64,000 nucleotides of DNA from DATMQA01 sp035566895 (GTDB lineage Bacteria > Verrucomicrobiota > Verrucomicrobiia > Limisphaerales > UBA8199). The translations under genes and the position numbers were made by a program. This document shows, piece after piece, positions 33,514 to 42,552 of the stretch (the stretch's first letter is position 1; every line of letters begins with the position of its first letter). Where the stretch lies: NCBI GenBank assembly GCA_035566895.1, contig DATMQA010000126.1, positions 1 to 64,000 of the forward strand. Direction: 5' to 3'. The notes under the pieces were generated by a model. The model searched no databases and was not told where the DNA came from. It was given only the letters and a program-made list of their open reading frames with translations.

Positions 33514-34638
33514 TCACGCAGGTACGGGCGCGGGGCTATATTGTTTCAGGCGTTCTGCCAATTTGGCGTGTAACCCTTCAACATCGATTCCCGCCCGCCC
33601 GCGCACCAACCGCTCGAGCTCCGCTTTCGAGAGTCCATTGTTTCGCCGAAACTCTGCTTTGGTCCGCTGCAGATTATCCTGGAACCGGCGCACCTCTTCC
33701 ATCCCTTTCAGCTTGATCGGCTCGACGCCCGGGCTCTTCGCCAGAAAATCAGTCACCTGCTTTTGGTGTGCCTCGCGTATCGCATCCCATGAGGCTTCGG
33801 CCGGTAGATGCAGCGCGTGGATGCTCGGCGGCGAATCGAACACCCCCGCTTGCGCGGCATTGCTGGTGCAGACAAATTGCCGGTTCGAAAACCAGGTCTC
33901 CAAATCCAACACTTTCGAATCTTTGCCGCTCGCCTTCCGCGCTTTGACATGGTACAGGAACGCGACCACGGTTTGTTCCCGGCTGACCAGCAGGCGTAAA
34001 AAGTTGCGCTCGCCTGACTGTTTTCGGAGAGTGACGTTTTCCTCATCCGCCAAAAAGCTGTAGCCGCGTTCCTCCAGGTGCCGGCGCGCGTTGTCGTAAA
34101 AAGCCAGGTCCAGGTGCCCGAACTCCTGCGCGCGCACGGGCGCGTAGTCGAAACGCTCCACCATCAGGGGCTTCAGGTGCCCCTCGATCTTCTCAGCCAA
34201 ATCATCCATCTCCGAGGACCGGTTTCTGGTTACCCACAGGAACACGGCGCCCGCGAGAACAACCAGTCCGAACAGCAAATTACCGTACCGCAAATCGACG
34301 GTCTGACCGGCGGCACATACGGTCGGGTCTTCAGCCAGGTAGTATGCTTTGACGGCGCTGCCAACCTGTGCGGTGGTGAAGGTGTCCTGGCCTACCTTGA
34401 CCTCCTTGGTCACGGCGCTGCCGCCGGGCGTCTCGAAAGCAATCGTCAGGTAGTACGCGTGCCGCCGCAGCCGGCCGCTGACCGTTTCCCGAAGGTCAAC
34501 CACTCGCGCCTGCGCAGCCTTGCCATGGTCGGCCAACCGCTTCGAATTGATGAGTTCCCTGGTTCCATAGACGGCCAGCCAGCCACCCATGACCAGCCCG
34601 ATGGCGATGCAGAATATCCGTTTGATTTTGTCGCTCAT
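33514..34638 (-). CDS. DUF3592-like membrane protein with long cytosolic tail
   Basis: 374 residues. A first membrane helix (IFCIAIGLVMGGWLAVYGT) leads to a DUF3592-type beta domain (AQARVVDLRETVSGRLRRHA ... YYLAEDPTVC) and a second helix (NLLFGLVVLAGAVFLWVT). The tail of about 230 residues contains charged, partly helical segments (LAEKIEGHLKPLMVERFDYA, SKAELERLVRGRAGIDVEG). The beta domain lies between the helices, so it is extracytoplasmic. A shorter DUF3592-like gene occurs at 58347. Function unknown. Confidence 0.65.
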   Translation of the reverse strand: MSDKIKRIFCIAIGLVMGGWLAVYGTRELINSKRLADHGKAAQARVVDLRETVSGRLRRHAYYLTIAFETPGGSAVTKEVKVGQDTFTTAQVGSAVKAYYLAEDPTVCAAGQTVDLRYGNLLFGLVVLAGAVFLWVTRNRSSEMDDLAEKIEGHLKPLMVERFDYAPVRAQEFGHLDLAFYDNARRHLEERGYSFLADEENVTLRKQSGERNFLRLLVSREQTVVAFLYHVKARKASGKDSKVLDLETWFSNRQFVCTSNAAQAGVFDSPPSIHALHLPAEASWDAIREAHQKQVTDFLAKSPGVEPIKLKGMEEVRRFQDNLQRTKAEFRRNNGLSKAELERLVRGRAGIDVEGLHAKLAERLKQYSPAPVPA

Positions 34639-34945
34639 AACTCAAAACACGTTGTATTCCAGCCTTTTTAAGCACTTTCAATGCCACAGGAGACCTTCCA
34701 GGCATGAGTCTCGAGCTCTCGTTTTCAACGGTTTCCCGCAACGCCCGCAGCCAAGGATTTAAATGAGGAACTCGTGCTTTGCCGGCGCAAGAGAATGGCC
34801 CGGTCTGGCCAGTTTTGCTGGCGGCTTGCCCTTCGCAGGCTTGAGGGTTAAAACTTGGCGAACGAACACGCATAGGCTCGTGGCGGTAGGAGCCTTGTTG
34901 CGCCTGCATCAACGTTCAAACCACTTGTAATTAAGTACTGGAGCG
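34639..34945. other. Intergenic, about 305 bp, nothing convincing
   Basis: Separates divergent genes and must hold both promoters. No clear promoter, RNA structure or ribosome-bound frame was recognised beyond GGAG 5 bp before the ATG at 34946. Confidence 0.4.
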
Positions 34946-35302
34946 ATGAAGACGCCGCGACTGGAGGAATTAAATTTCGAATCGTTGGCCCGGCTGGTGA
35001 AGACAAGATTTCGGGTGTGGGTTGGGCCCAACGACTTGGTTGAATTGGAATTGTATGAAGCCACGCCGCCGCGCGTCACTCCGGCAGGCGTCGGGACGAA
35101 GGCCGTTTACGAGGGTTTTTCGCTGTTGTTTCTCGGCCCGGCTGACCGGTTGCTGCCGCAACGAATTTATCCCTTCGAATGTGAGCAACTGGGAAGGTTC
35201 GAGTTGTTCATCGTCCCTATCGGTCGGGACGAGAACGGCGCCAGATACGAAGCCGCGTTCAACCGTCTGCTTAAACCGGCCGGTGCGGAAGGTCAGGCGT
35301 GA
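34946..35302 (+). CDS. Small protein of a tail-collar-associated family (DUF6916-like)
   Basis: 118 residues: FRVWVGPNDLVELELYEATP ... YEGFSLLFLGPADRLLPQRI ... LGRFELFIVPIGRDENGARY EAAFNRLL in separated blocks. The layout FSLLF-x-GP, L-x-Q-x-x-Y, LG-x-x-x-x-FIVP, YEAxFN is shared with the Tat-exported protein at 36002, so the two are paralogues. I believe this matches DUF6916, a family often found beside Mdp-type collar genes, but the name is from memory. No signal peptide here, so it is probably cytosolic. A ribosome site GGAG lies just upstream. Confidence 0.65.
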   Translation: MKTPRLEELNFESLARLVKTRFRVWVGPNDLVELELYEATPPRVTPAGVGTKAVYEGFSLLFLGPADRLLPQRIYPFECEQLGRFELFIVPIGRDENGARYEAAFNRLLKPAGAEGQA

Positions 35303-35311
35303 GAGCTCCCC

Positions 35312-35821
35312 TTAACCTGCCGGGCGCCACTCTAACTCGTCATACACCTCCGCCTCCGCGTTCTTGGTGAATCCGAGACGTTCATACCACCGAACGGCGC
35401 GGCTGTTTTTGAGGACGGACAAGCGCACCGGTTTTCCGGCCTTCGCAGCTTCCGCGCAGACTTGGCGCATGAGAAACGTTCCAATCCCGCCGCTCCGATG
35501 CGCCGGCAACAGGGCCAGGTCGATCACCCGAATCTCGCCCGCGGTCCGGTTGAGAACCATTCGGCCAACCGCTCGCCCACCCAGGGCAATGATCAAAAAC
35601 TCTCCGGCCGGGTACATGCCGGCATACCCCCTCCTCATCGCCGCAAACTGCATGTCCAAAAATGCGCCGCGGGTATTCGGGTCCCAGTTGGTGCGAGCCA
35701 ATTCCTCCTCGCGCGTGCTGGCATAGACTTCGTGTAGAAACGCCTCATCCCCCGGTTGCTCGGGCCGCAGGGAAACGGGGCCGGGCGTGCCTTCAGCGCC
35801 TGGAGTCGTGGAACTATTCAT
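35312..35821 (-). CDS. GNAT-family N-acetyltransferase
   Basis: 169 residues from MNSSTTPGAEGTPGPVSLRP. GNAT motif A is ALLPAHRSGGIGTFLMRQVC (the R-x-x-G-x-G acetyl-CoA loop), and motif B is VLKNSRAVRWYERLGFTKN. Members transfer acetyl from acetyl-CoA to amino groups. Its stop lies 9 bp from the stop of the plus-strand DUF6916-like gene. GNAT genes are recurrent neighbours of Mdp-type collar genes, which hints at modification of a locus product. That is inference. Confidence 0.85.
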   Translation of the reverse strand: MNSSTTPGAEGTPGPVSLRPEQPGDEAFLHEVYASTREEELARTNWDPNTRGAFLDMQFAAMRRGYAGMYPAGEFLIIALGGRAVGRMVLNRTAGEIRVIDLALLPAHRSGGIGTFLMRQVCAEAAKAGKPVRLSVLKNSRAVRWYERLGFTKNAEAEVYDELEWRPAG

Positions 35822-35890
35822 CCCCTGGAAGGTTGCCCTTCGGTGGCCCGGAGACAAGACCCGACTTTATGGCCCTTTCATTAAACTTCC

Positions 35891-35918
35891 TTGACAAGGG
35901 CATTTCTTGTCCTAAAGT
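35891..35918 (+). promoter_or_regulatory. Sigma-70-type promoter for the collar operon
   Basis: TTGACA (35891-35896), 16-bp spacer, TAAAGT (35913-35918). It sits about 85 bp upstream of the Tat-signal gene at 36002 and points into the run of five plus-strand genes to 42374. The flanking AAGGGC/TTGTCC bases form a small imperfect inverted repeat over the spacer. Confidence 0.6.
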
Positions 35919-36001
35919 AGTTGCGTGTTCGAACTGCCGCCGTTACAAAGTTCAGTCCCTCAGGGTCATCAAGCGTTCATCTAGAAGTATCACCCCGCAC
36001 C

Positions 36002-36481
36002 ATGCCCACTCGCCGCCAGTTCCTCCGGGATTTTTCCCTGGTCGCGAGTGCGGCCTCCTTAACGCCTGCCGCCGTCCTGGCCCGGAACTCAACCTGGCGC
36101 GGGCGCGCCCCGGAGCGGCTTCTCTTCCAGCTCTTCGCGGAGCGATTGAACACTTTCTTCAACGTCCAGGCGGGCCCGGCGACTGTCGGGTTGCTGTTGG
36201 TGCAAGCCAGCCGCTTGCCGCCTTCGGCGCCGAATGCCCAGGACGCTCGCAATGAACGGTTTTCCCTGTTGTTTCGCGGGCCCTTGCCTCAGCCGTTGTC
36301 CCAGGATACTTATCTCTTCGAACACCCGGGCCTTGGGCGTCTCGGCATTTTTATCGTTCCCACAATTTGCGAACCGGATACCGCCCACTGCTACTATGAG
36401 GCGGTCTTCAATTATCCGGTCCACCCGGCTGATATCGCGGCGCAACTCTCGCGGGCGCCACTACCGTTACGGGAATCCTGA
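36002..36481 (+). CDS. Tat-exported paralogue of the DUF6916-like protein
   Basis: 159 residues from MPTRRQFLRDFSLVASAASL, a twin-arginine signal (RRQFLRD plus hydrophobic core). In-frame codons before 36002 lack support. The mature part has FSLLFRGPLPQPLSQDTYLF ... LGRLGIFIVP ... YYEAVFNYP, the same blocks as the 34946 protein. Export in folded form suggests a periplasmic cofactor-bound or pre-assembled protein. It lies 22 bp before the first collar gene, so it is the first gene of the collar operon. Confidence 0.75.
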   Translation: MPTRRQFLRDFSLVASAASLTPAAVLARNSTWRGRAPERLLFQLFAERLNTFFNVQAGPATVGLLLVQASRLPPSAPNAQDARNERFSLLFRGPLPQPLSQDTYLFEHPGLGRLGIFIVPTICEPDTAHCYYEAVFNYPVHPADIAAQLSRAPLPLRES

Positions 36482-36503
36482 ATAGCCACTGTCAAGAAAG
36501 CTT

Positions 36504-37031
36504 ATGTCGAATCCATACGTTGGGGAAATCCGGATGTTCGCCGGCAATTTCGCGCCACAGGGTTGGGCATTCTGCGATGGCTCCCTCATGGCCATCTCAA
36601 ACAATACTACTCTCTTCCAACTCATCGGCACGACGTACGGCGGCGACGGCCAGAGCACGTTCGCTCTGCCGGACTTGCGAGGCCGGGCCCCCGTCCACCA
36701 AGGCCCCGATCCTGCCACCGGCACCAACTTCGTGATTGGCGAACTCACCGGCGTCGAGGCGGTCACGTTAACTGTCAACCAAATCCCGGTCCACACTCAC
36801 GTGCCGCTGGCCGCAGCCGCCGGAAGCGGCAACCCCGTCAATTCGCCCTCAGGCAGCGTCTGGTCGGGCTGGACCGGCGGACAATTCAATGGGGCCTCCT
36901 CCCCTGGGGTGTTCATGAGTGCCGCGGCGATTGGTATCGTTGGCGGGTCCCAGCCGCACGACAATATGCCGCCGTTCCTGGTGATCAATTTCATTATCTC
37001 CCTGTTCGGGATTTTCCCGTCCCAGACCTGA
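36504..37031 (+). CDS. Phage-tail-collar (Mdp-type) protein 1
   Basis: 175 residues. The tail-collar domain comes first: YVGEIRMFAGNFAPQGWAFC, then DGSLMAISNNTTLFQLIGTT, YGGDGQSTFALPDLRGRAPV. A variable region follows, and the conserved tail is NMPPFLVINFIISLFGIFP. In phages such domains trimerise near the tip of tail fibres. Stand-alone copies are widespread in bacteria (microcystin-dependent protein family) with unknown function. No signal peptide. RBS AAGAAAG lies just upstream. First of three tandem paralogues. Confidence 0.9.
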   Translation: MSNPYVGEIRMFAGNFAPQGWAFCDGSLMAISNNTTLFQLIGTTYGGDGQSTFALPDLRGRAPVHQGPDPATGTNFVIGELTGVEAVTLTVNQIPVHTHVPLAAAAGSGNPVNSPSGSVWSGWTGGQFNGASSPGVFMSAAAIGIVGGSQPHDNMPPFLVINFIISLFGIFPSQT

Positions 37032-37069
37032 TCAGCCTGACCATGATAACGAACTAACCGGAAGAAACC

Positions 37070-37564
37070 ATGGCGCAACCATTTCTTGGAGAAATCCGTC
37101 TTTTTTCCTTTAACTTCCCTCCAAAAGGATGGGCGATGTGCAACGGGCAATTGCTGCCCATCAACCAGAACCAGGCGCTCTTCTCAATCCTCGGGACCAC
37201 CTACGGCGGCAACGGCCAGACTACCTTCGCCTTGCCTGACCTTCGAGGGCGGATGCCGCTGCATGTCGGGAACGGCATCATACTCGGCCAGCGGGGTGGC
37301 GAGGAGTCGCATACCCTGATTATGCAGGAAATGCCGGCGCACACCCACCCGGCCCTTGGAAGTTCCACACCTGCCAACCTGGGTGCTCCCACGGGAAACC
37401 TTTGGGCCGCAGGGAATGCGGCTTACAGCCCCGCGCCCAATACGAACATGAACCCCGCTTGCCTCCAAAATGTGGGCGGTAGCCAACCTCATCAGAATAT
37501 GTCGCCCTGCCTGACCATCGAGTTCTGCATTGCCTTGCAGGGAATTTTCCCCTCACACAGCTAA
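37070..37564 (+). CDS. Phage-tail-collar (Mdp-type) protein 2
   Basis: 164 residues, with FLGEIRLFSFNFPPKGWAMC, NGQLLPINQNQALFSILGTT, YGGNGQTTFALPDLRGRMPL and the tail NMSPCLTIEFCIALQGIFP. It contains HxH in EMPAHTHPAL where collar domains bind a metal, also present in copies 1 (PVHTHVP) and 3 (PQHTHTV). It lies 38 bp after copy 1. The three are diverged enough to suggest a heterotrimer rather than a recent duplication. That reading is inference. Confidence 0.9.
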   Translation: MAQPFLGEIRLFSFNFPPKGWAMCNGQLLPINQNQALFSILGTTYGGNGQTTFALPDLRGRMPLHVGNGIILGQRGGEESHTLIMQEMPAHTHPALGSSTPANLGAPTGNLWAAGNAAYSPAPNTNMNPACLQNVGGSQPHQNMSPCLTIEFCIALQGIFPSHS

Positions 37565-37582
37565 AAATCATCACCAAACCAA

Positions 37583-38113
37583 ATGGCCGATCAATTCCTT
37601 GCCGAAATCAGGATTTTCGCGGGCAACTTCGCCCCGACCGGCTGGGCGTTATGCGACGGGCAGTTGATGCCTATCAGCCAGAACACCGCGCTCTTTTCGC
37701 TAATCGGGACATACTACGGCGGAGACGGGAGAAGCACTTTCGCTTTGCCCAACCTCCAGGGCTCCGTCCCGCTGGGAACCGGCCAGGGACCAGGCTTAAG
37801 CCTTCGGGATATTGGTGAGACCGGAGGCGAGCAGACCGTCACCCTCCTGGATACCGAAATGCCGCAGCACACCCACACCGTGCAAGCCTCCACCAACGGA
37901 GGAACCGACTCGCCTGCAAACGCATTCTGGGGGGAATCAAAGCTCGGTAAGACGCCCTTGCCCGTTTACGCCGCCAGCGGCCCCAATAATATCAACATGA
38001 GCCCCAACGCAATTTCGATTGCCGGCTCAAGTTTCCCGCACAATAACCTGCCGCCCTATTTGTGCCTGACGTTCATCATCGCCTTGCAGGGAATTTTCCC
38101 GCCGCGGAGTTGA
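37583..38113 (+). CDS. Phage-tail-collar (Mdp-type) protein 3
   Basis: 176 residues: FLAEIRIFAGNFAPTGWALC, DGQLMPISQNTALFSLIGTY, YGGDGRSTFALPNLQGSVPL and the tail NLPPYLCLTFIIALQGIFPP. It lies 18 bp after copy 2 and 7 bp before the beta-helix gene, so the genes form one transcription unit. Like its siblings it lacks a signal peptide, so export would need a special route or assembly in the cytosol. Confidence 0.9.
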   Translation: MADQFLAEIRIFAGNFAPTGWALCDGQLMPISQNTALFSLIGTYYGGDGRSTFALPNLQGSVPLGTGQGPGLSLRDIGETGGEQTVTLLDTEMPQHTHTVQASTNGGTDSPANAFWGESKLGKTPLPVYAASGPNNINMSPNAISIAGSSFPHNNLPPYLCLTFIIALQGIFPPRS

Positions 38114-38120
38114 ACCGCAA

Positions 38121-41100
38121 ATGATAAACAAGCTATTTTCCGCCCCGCGACCGAATGCCAAAGTGTTCGCCGCGTTGGGTTTGTTGCTCGGTTTTGCGCT
38201 GTCGGCGCGTGCGGCGGGGCCGTTTACCGTCAACACCATCAGTGACTCTCACGCCGTCAGTCCCGCCACCTCGCCGAATGACAGCGGCGGGTTCATCTCC
38301 CTGCGTTCGGCCATCGAGGCGGCTAACGTGCAATCCGGCGCAACCACGATCAACCTTCCGGCCGGCGCCTATAACCTGACCCTCGGCGAACTCGCCGTTG
38401 CCCCAAACGGCGGCGAGACCAACACCATCCTCGGCGCCGGCGCGGGCATCACCTTCGTCACCCAGACCGACCCGACCAACCGCGTCTTCAACATCGATAT
38501 CAATTCGCTCGGCAGCACGGTAGTGACCCTCTCGGGCATCACTATCCAGGGCGGACACGATGGGGCGGACAAACTCGGCGGCGCCGGCGTCCTGGCGGGC
38601 AGTTTAACTTCAACTAACAAAGATGCGCTCACCCTGAACAATTGCGTTGTCCAGGACAACCATTGCCTGGCGAATACCACCCAGGAACCGGGCGGCGGCG
38701 TTCAAATGGCCGGTGGCGATTTGACCCTGACCGCCTGCACCTTCAGCAACAACACCTCCGGGCAAAGTTTCGGTGGCGCGGTCTTCATGTTGGCGCAATC
38801 GGTCGTTTCCTCGCTAAACGTGACCAATTCAACTTTCGTCAACAACAGCATGACCAACAATTCCGGCGCCGGCCCCGATGGCGGCGGCGCGCTCCTCATC
38901 GAGACGCCGACCAATTCGGTCCACAATATTGTGGGCTCCACTTTTGCCGGGAACCGCGTCATCGGCAATTCCGGCAAAACCTACGGCGGTGCCATCCAAA
39001 TTAATGGCGGAATACTCAACATCCTCAACTCGACCTTCGTTACCAACTCCGTCACGGCTTCCGCCGGACAAGGCGGGCTGGGTGGCGCGTTGTACGTCGA
39101 TTCCGGGACCGTTAATCTCAGTTTCTGTCGCCTCGCCGGCAACACCGCAACATTCGGTGGCGGCGCAATTTATAACCATGGCAGCAATGGAGCCAAAACC
39201 ACCGCGACCAACAACTGGTGGGGTTGCAGCGGCGGCCCGGGCGCCACAGGCTGCGACGTCGTCGGGAGCGATGGCGGCACGATGCTTTTCAATCCTTGGA
39301 TTATCCTCACCAACACCGCCAGTCCGGCTACCATCGGTCTCGGCCAATCCACGACCTTGACGGCCAGTGTGCTCAACAATTCGAGCGGCCAACCCTTGAC
39401 CCCCGCCCAGGTGTCGGTGCTGCTCGGGCTGCCCCTTATTTGGAATGGCGCGGTCCATGGCACCCTTTCGGCCGCCCAGACCACCATCCAGCCCAACGGC
39501 CGGGCCACCGCAACATTCACCAACGACGGCACGTGCAACACCGGTAGCGCCAACGTGACCTTGGACAGCGGCACCGCCACCGCCACGGTGCTCATTCTAT
39601 GTCCCGACCTGACCATCACCAAAACGAATAATGTCGGCGGCACAACGTCTGTGGGCAATAATTGGACCTGGACCATTCATGTGGCCAACGCCGGCTCCTC
39701 TCCCGCCACTTTCACCAACGCGAGCACGATTCTCCTGGATAATATGCCAGGCTCGAGTATCGGCTACGGCGCGCCAACCATCGCCAACGCCAGCGGCATT
39801 ACCGGCTCGCTCATCCCCAGCGTGGACGGCAGTGCCAATCTCATGGTGACAGCCTCCGGCACTGTCACGCTCAATCCTGGTGCCTCCTTTGACACCCTGC
39901 TTACCGCCATCCCGAGCGCCCCCAACACGTTCAGCAACCCCCGGAGCGGCGGTGTCTGCGCCGTGGACCCGAACAACAGCGTCCTCGAATCCAACAAGGG
40001 GAATAACAGCGCTGCCGATTCGGTCATCGTCACTTGCCCGGCAATTACCGGCACGGTCGGCGGCGGCGGAACGATTTGTTCCGGTGGCTCGGCCACCGTC
40101 ACCGTCTCGCTCAGTGGAGGCGCCCCTCCTTACACCGTGACGCTCAATAACGGCGGCGGGACAATGACCGGGACCGGGCCGCTTCTTTTCTCTGTCAGCC
40201 CGGCGGCGACGACCACCTATCAAGTCGGCTCGGGAAATGATTCCCTTGGGTGCCCGGTAAGCAACAACGGTAGCGCCACCGTGACGGTTAGCTCGGTTCC
40301 GAACCCGACTATCAACGTGACGCCCGCCAGCGTCTTCGCCAACTCAGGTGGTAACCAGGCCAGCGGCCCGGGCGGTTTTGCTGCCTACGCCTGGACTATC
40401 AGCAACGGCCTCATCACCAGCCCCACAAACCAGCCAACCATCACCTACGTGGCCGGCGGCTCGAACCGGGTCACCCTTGGATTGACGGTATTCAATGGCT
40501 TCGGATGCAGCGCCGCCGATGTAGCCGGCGTGCCGGTCGTCACCGGGTTCTCCATCCATACCAATGTGGCGTTCACCGATGTCTTGACTGCCACCTTGAC
40601 GGGGATCGCCTTCGATGGAACCAACTACTGGTCCTGCTCGGGCGGCAACGCCGCCGGTGTTCGGCTCGCCCGCTATTCTTCTGCCGGGGCCTTGGTCGCG
40701 AGTTATTCTCCCGGATTGGATTTCCGCTCCGTCTTCGCCCGGGCGGACGGCACTGTCCTGGCTCGCGCCTACAATAGCGGCGTGATTTATCAACAGACCA
40801 GTCCTGGTGTTTTCGCCAGTTCCGGCATCACGCTGACCGGCGGCACGCTCGACCCGCAATCCTCCGTTGTGCTCAACGGCGACGGAACCGAGTACCAGGC
40901 CATGAGCGCCGGAGTCGTTTCGCGCTGGGGCACCAACGGCACGTATTTGGGCAGCGTCGCCTTGTCAGGCTTCGGCTCCGTCAGCGGAGAAAACGTCTCG
41001 CCGCAAAGTCGCGGCCTGGCTGTTTCGGGTAACTTGTGGCTCTCCTACAACGGCAACGGGATTCTCTCCGTTTGGGACACGAACGGAAACCGCATCGTGC

Positions 41101-42374
41101 AAGCCGCGCTGCCCGGGGAGGGCACGAGTTCCTTTTCCGCTTGGGGTTTCAGTTTCTGCAATGGCAAGGTCTTCCTTATCGATGCAATTGGTAGCCAATG
41201 GAGAGGATTCGATCTTTACAGCGGCGCGCGCGTCGCTGTTTATGGTTCGCCCGCGAGTCCCGCCTGGAACACCGACGTGCAAAACAAGATTCTCGGAACC
41301 GGCTTGATTCCCCAGGTGGATGCGTTTCTGGTCAACACCGGCTATCCCGTTCCCGCGCCCTCCGACCTCCGCGGTTACCAGGCGGTCCTGGTCTATTCCG
41401 ATCAGGGCTTCAACGACAACACGAACCTGGGCAATGCCCTCGCCGATTATGTCGACCAGGGCGGCGGAGTCGCGCTGGCTACCTTCGTTTTTTGGAATTC
41501 GCAGGGGCTGTCAATCCAGGGACGTCTGGTCACCGGCGGCTATCTGCCTTTTACCACCGGGACCCAGACCAACGAGACCGATTTGACCTTGGTGAAAGAC
41601 CTGCCGCTCCATCCCCTGCTCGATGGTGTGGCTTCCTTTGACGGAGGTGCGGCAAGCTTCCATAACAGTCCGATCGCTACCGCCGCCGGCGCCACGCTCG
41701 TCGCGCATTGGTCCGATGGTCAACCACTCGTAGCCGCCAAAGACATCGCGCCCGGCCGGTGTCCTGGCCTGAACTTCTACCCGCCCTCCAATGATGCGGC
41801 CGGCGGCTTCTGGCTCCCCGGCACCGATGGCGCGCGCCTCATGGCTGATGCCCTCTTGTGGTCGGGTAGAATCCCGCCCACCATCCTCGCCGCCCCTTCC
41901 GACCAGGTCCGGCCTGTCGGCAGCACCGCGACCTTCACGGTGAATGCTGCCGGCACCTCCCCCTTGAGTTACCAGTGGCGGCTCAACGGGGCCAATATTG
42001 CTTCGGCCACCACCAGCACCCTGAGCTTCGTGGTCCTAAGCAGCAGTTCGGGCGCCTACAGCGTCGTCGTCTCCAATCTCTACGGCGCCACCACCAGCCT
42101 GGGCGCCACGCTCAATCCCCAACTCCGCTTCCTGACGCCCGCTCCGTCCGGCGGCGCCTTCTCCCTCTTCCTGGTGGACGCCGATGGCAGTCCGGTGGTG
42201 AGCAACCGCGCGCCCAGGGTTCGCATCTACTCGGCTACCAACGTCAGCCTGCCGTTTTTCAACTGGACTTTGCTGGCGAACCCCGTGGTGCCGAGCAACG
42301 GGCAATTGCGGGTGGATGGCTTCAATGTTACCAATCCGCCACAGCAATTCTTCCGCGCCGTTGAGGCGCCCTGA
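38121..42374 (+). CDS. Giant beta-helix / DUF11 / Ig-like surface protein
   Basis: 1417 residues. A signal peptide (KVFAALGLLLGFALSARAAG) leads to a CSLREA-like start (FTVNTISDSHAVSPATSPND ... SLRSAIEAAN) and a right-handed beta-helix (about 60-385) with repeated GGA/N-rich coils. Two bacterial Ig/DUF11-like modules follow (about 395-640), then an Ig/PKD-like region (about 645-835) and a beta-propeller-like stretch (about 840-1030). A ThuA/glutamine-amidotransferase-like fold (about 1035-1255, SDLRGYQAVLVYSDQGF), another Ig-like domain and a C-terminal domain ending QFFRAVEAP complete it. It starts 7 bp after the third collar gene, so it is probably the surface partner of the collar proteins. 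Adhesion or polysaccharide binding is plausible but not shown. Confidence 0.82.
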   Translation: MINKLFSAPRPNAKVFAALGLLLGFALSARAAGPFTVNTISDSHAVSPATSPNDSGGFISLRSAIEAANVQSGATTINLPAGAYNLTLGELAVAPNGGETNTILGAGAGITFVTQTDPTNRVFNIDINSLGSTVVTLSGITIQGGHDGADKLGGAGVLAGSLTSTNKDALTLNNCVVQDNHCLANTTQEPGGGVQMAGGDLTLTACTFSNNTSGQSFGGAVFMLAQSVVSSLNVTNSTFVNNSMTNNSGAGPDGGGALLIETPTNSVHNIVGSTFAGNRVIGNSGKTYGGAIQINGGILNILNSTFVTNSVTASAGQGGLGGALYVDSGTVNLSFCRLAGNTATFGGGAIYNHGSNGAKTTATNNWWGCSGGPGATGCDVVGSDGGTMLFNPWIILTNTASPATIGLGQSTTLTASVLNNSSGQPLTPAQVSVLLGLPLIWNGAVHGTLSAAQTTIQPNGRATATFTNDGTCNTGSANVTLDSGTATATVLILCPDLTITKTNNVGGTTSVGNNWTWTIHVANAGSSPATFTNASTILLDNMPGSSIGYGAPTIANASGITGSLIPSVDGSANLMVTASGTVTLNPGASFDTLLTAIPSAPNTFSNPRSGGVCAVDPNNSVLESNKGNNSAADSVIVTCPAITGTVGGGGTICSGGSATVTVSLSGGAPPYTVTLNNGGGTMTGTGPLLFSVSPAATTTYQVGSGNDSLGCPVSNNGSATVTVSSVPNPTINVTPASVFANSGGNQASGPGGFAAYAWTISNGLITSPTNQPTITYVAGGSNRVTLGLTVFNGFGCSAADVAGVPVVTGFSIHTNVAFTDVLTATLTGIAFDGTNYWSCSGGNAAGVRLARYSSAGALVASYSPGLDFRSVFARADGTVLARAYNSGVIYQQTSPGVFASSGITLTGGTLDPQSSVVLNGDGTEYQAMSAGVVSRWGTNGTYLGSVALSGFGSVSGENVSPQSRGLAVSGNLWLSYNGNGILSVWDTNGNRIVQAALPGEGTSSFSAWGFSFCNGKVFLIDAIGSQWRGFDLYSGARVAVYGSPASPAWNTDVQNKILGTGLIPQVDAFLVNTGYPVPAPSDLRGYQAVLVYSDQGFNDNTNLGNALADYVDQGGGVALATFVFWNSQGLSIQGRLVTGGYLPFTTGTQTNETDLTLVKDLPLHPLLDGVASFDGGAASFHNSPIATAAGATLVAHWSDGQPLVAAKDIAPGRCPGLNFYPPSNDAAGGFWLPGTDGARLMADALLWSGRIPPTILAAPSDQVRPVGSTATFTVNAAGTSPLSYQWRLNGANIASATTSTLSFVVLSSSSGAYSVVVSNLYGATTSLGATLNPQLRFLTPAPSGGAFSLFLVDADGSPVVSNRAPRVRIYSATNVSLPFFNWTLLANPVVPSNGQLRVDGFNVTNPPQQFFRAVEAP

Positions 42375-42399
42375 CGGTTGTCTAACGGTTCTGTCCCCT

Positions 42400-42442
42400 C
42401 TGCTCCGGTTGCGCCTTCGCGCCTTTGCGCCCTTGCGTTAAA
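42400..42442. repeat. Word repeat (CGCGCCTTTGCGCCCTTGCG)
   Basis: GCGCCTTCGCGCCTTTGCGC-type 7-8-bp words in tandem, directly after the beta-helix gene stop. Confidence 0.6.
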
Positions 42443-42552
42443 AGCCTGCCAAAAAAAATCCGAAAATCCCTGAGCCCTTTTTGCCCCGGATTTCGCATTG
42501 TCTGGCGGAACGTGTGAAATCGCCGCATCCAACGGTAAAGCAAAAGGCTATT

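Noticed and set aside
36504..38113. Prophage tail region around the collar genes
   Set aside because: No other tail, head, lysis or integrase gene is near. The small DUF6916-like, GNAT and Tat-signal neighbours fit the non-phage Mdp setting instead.
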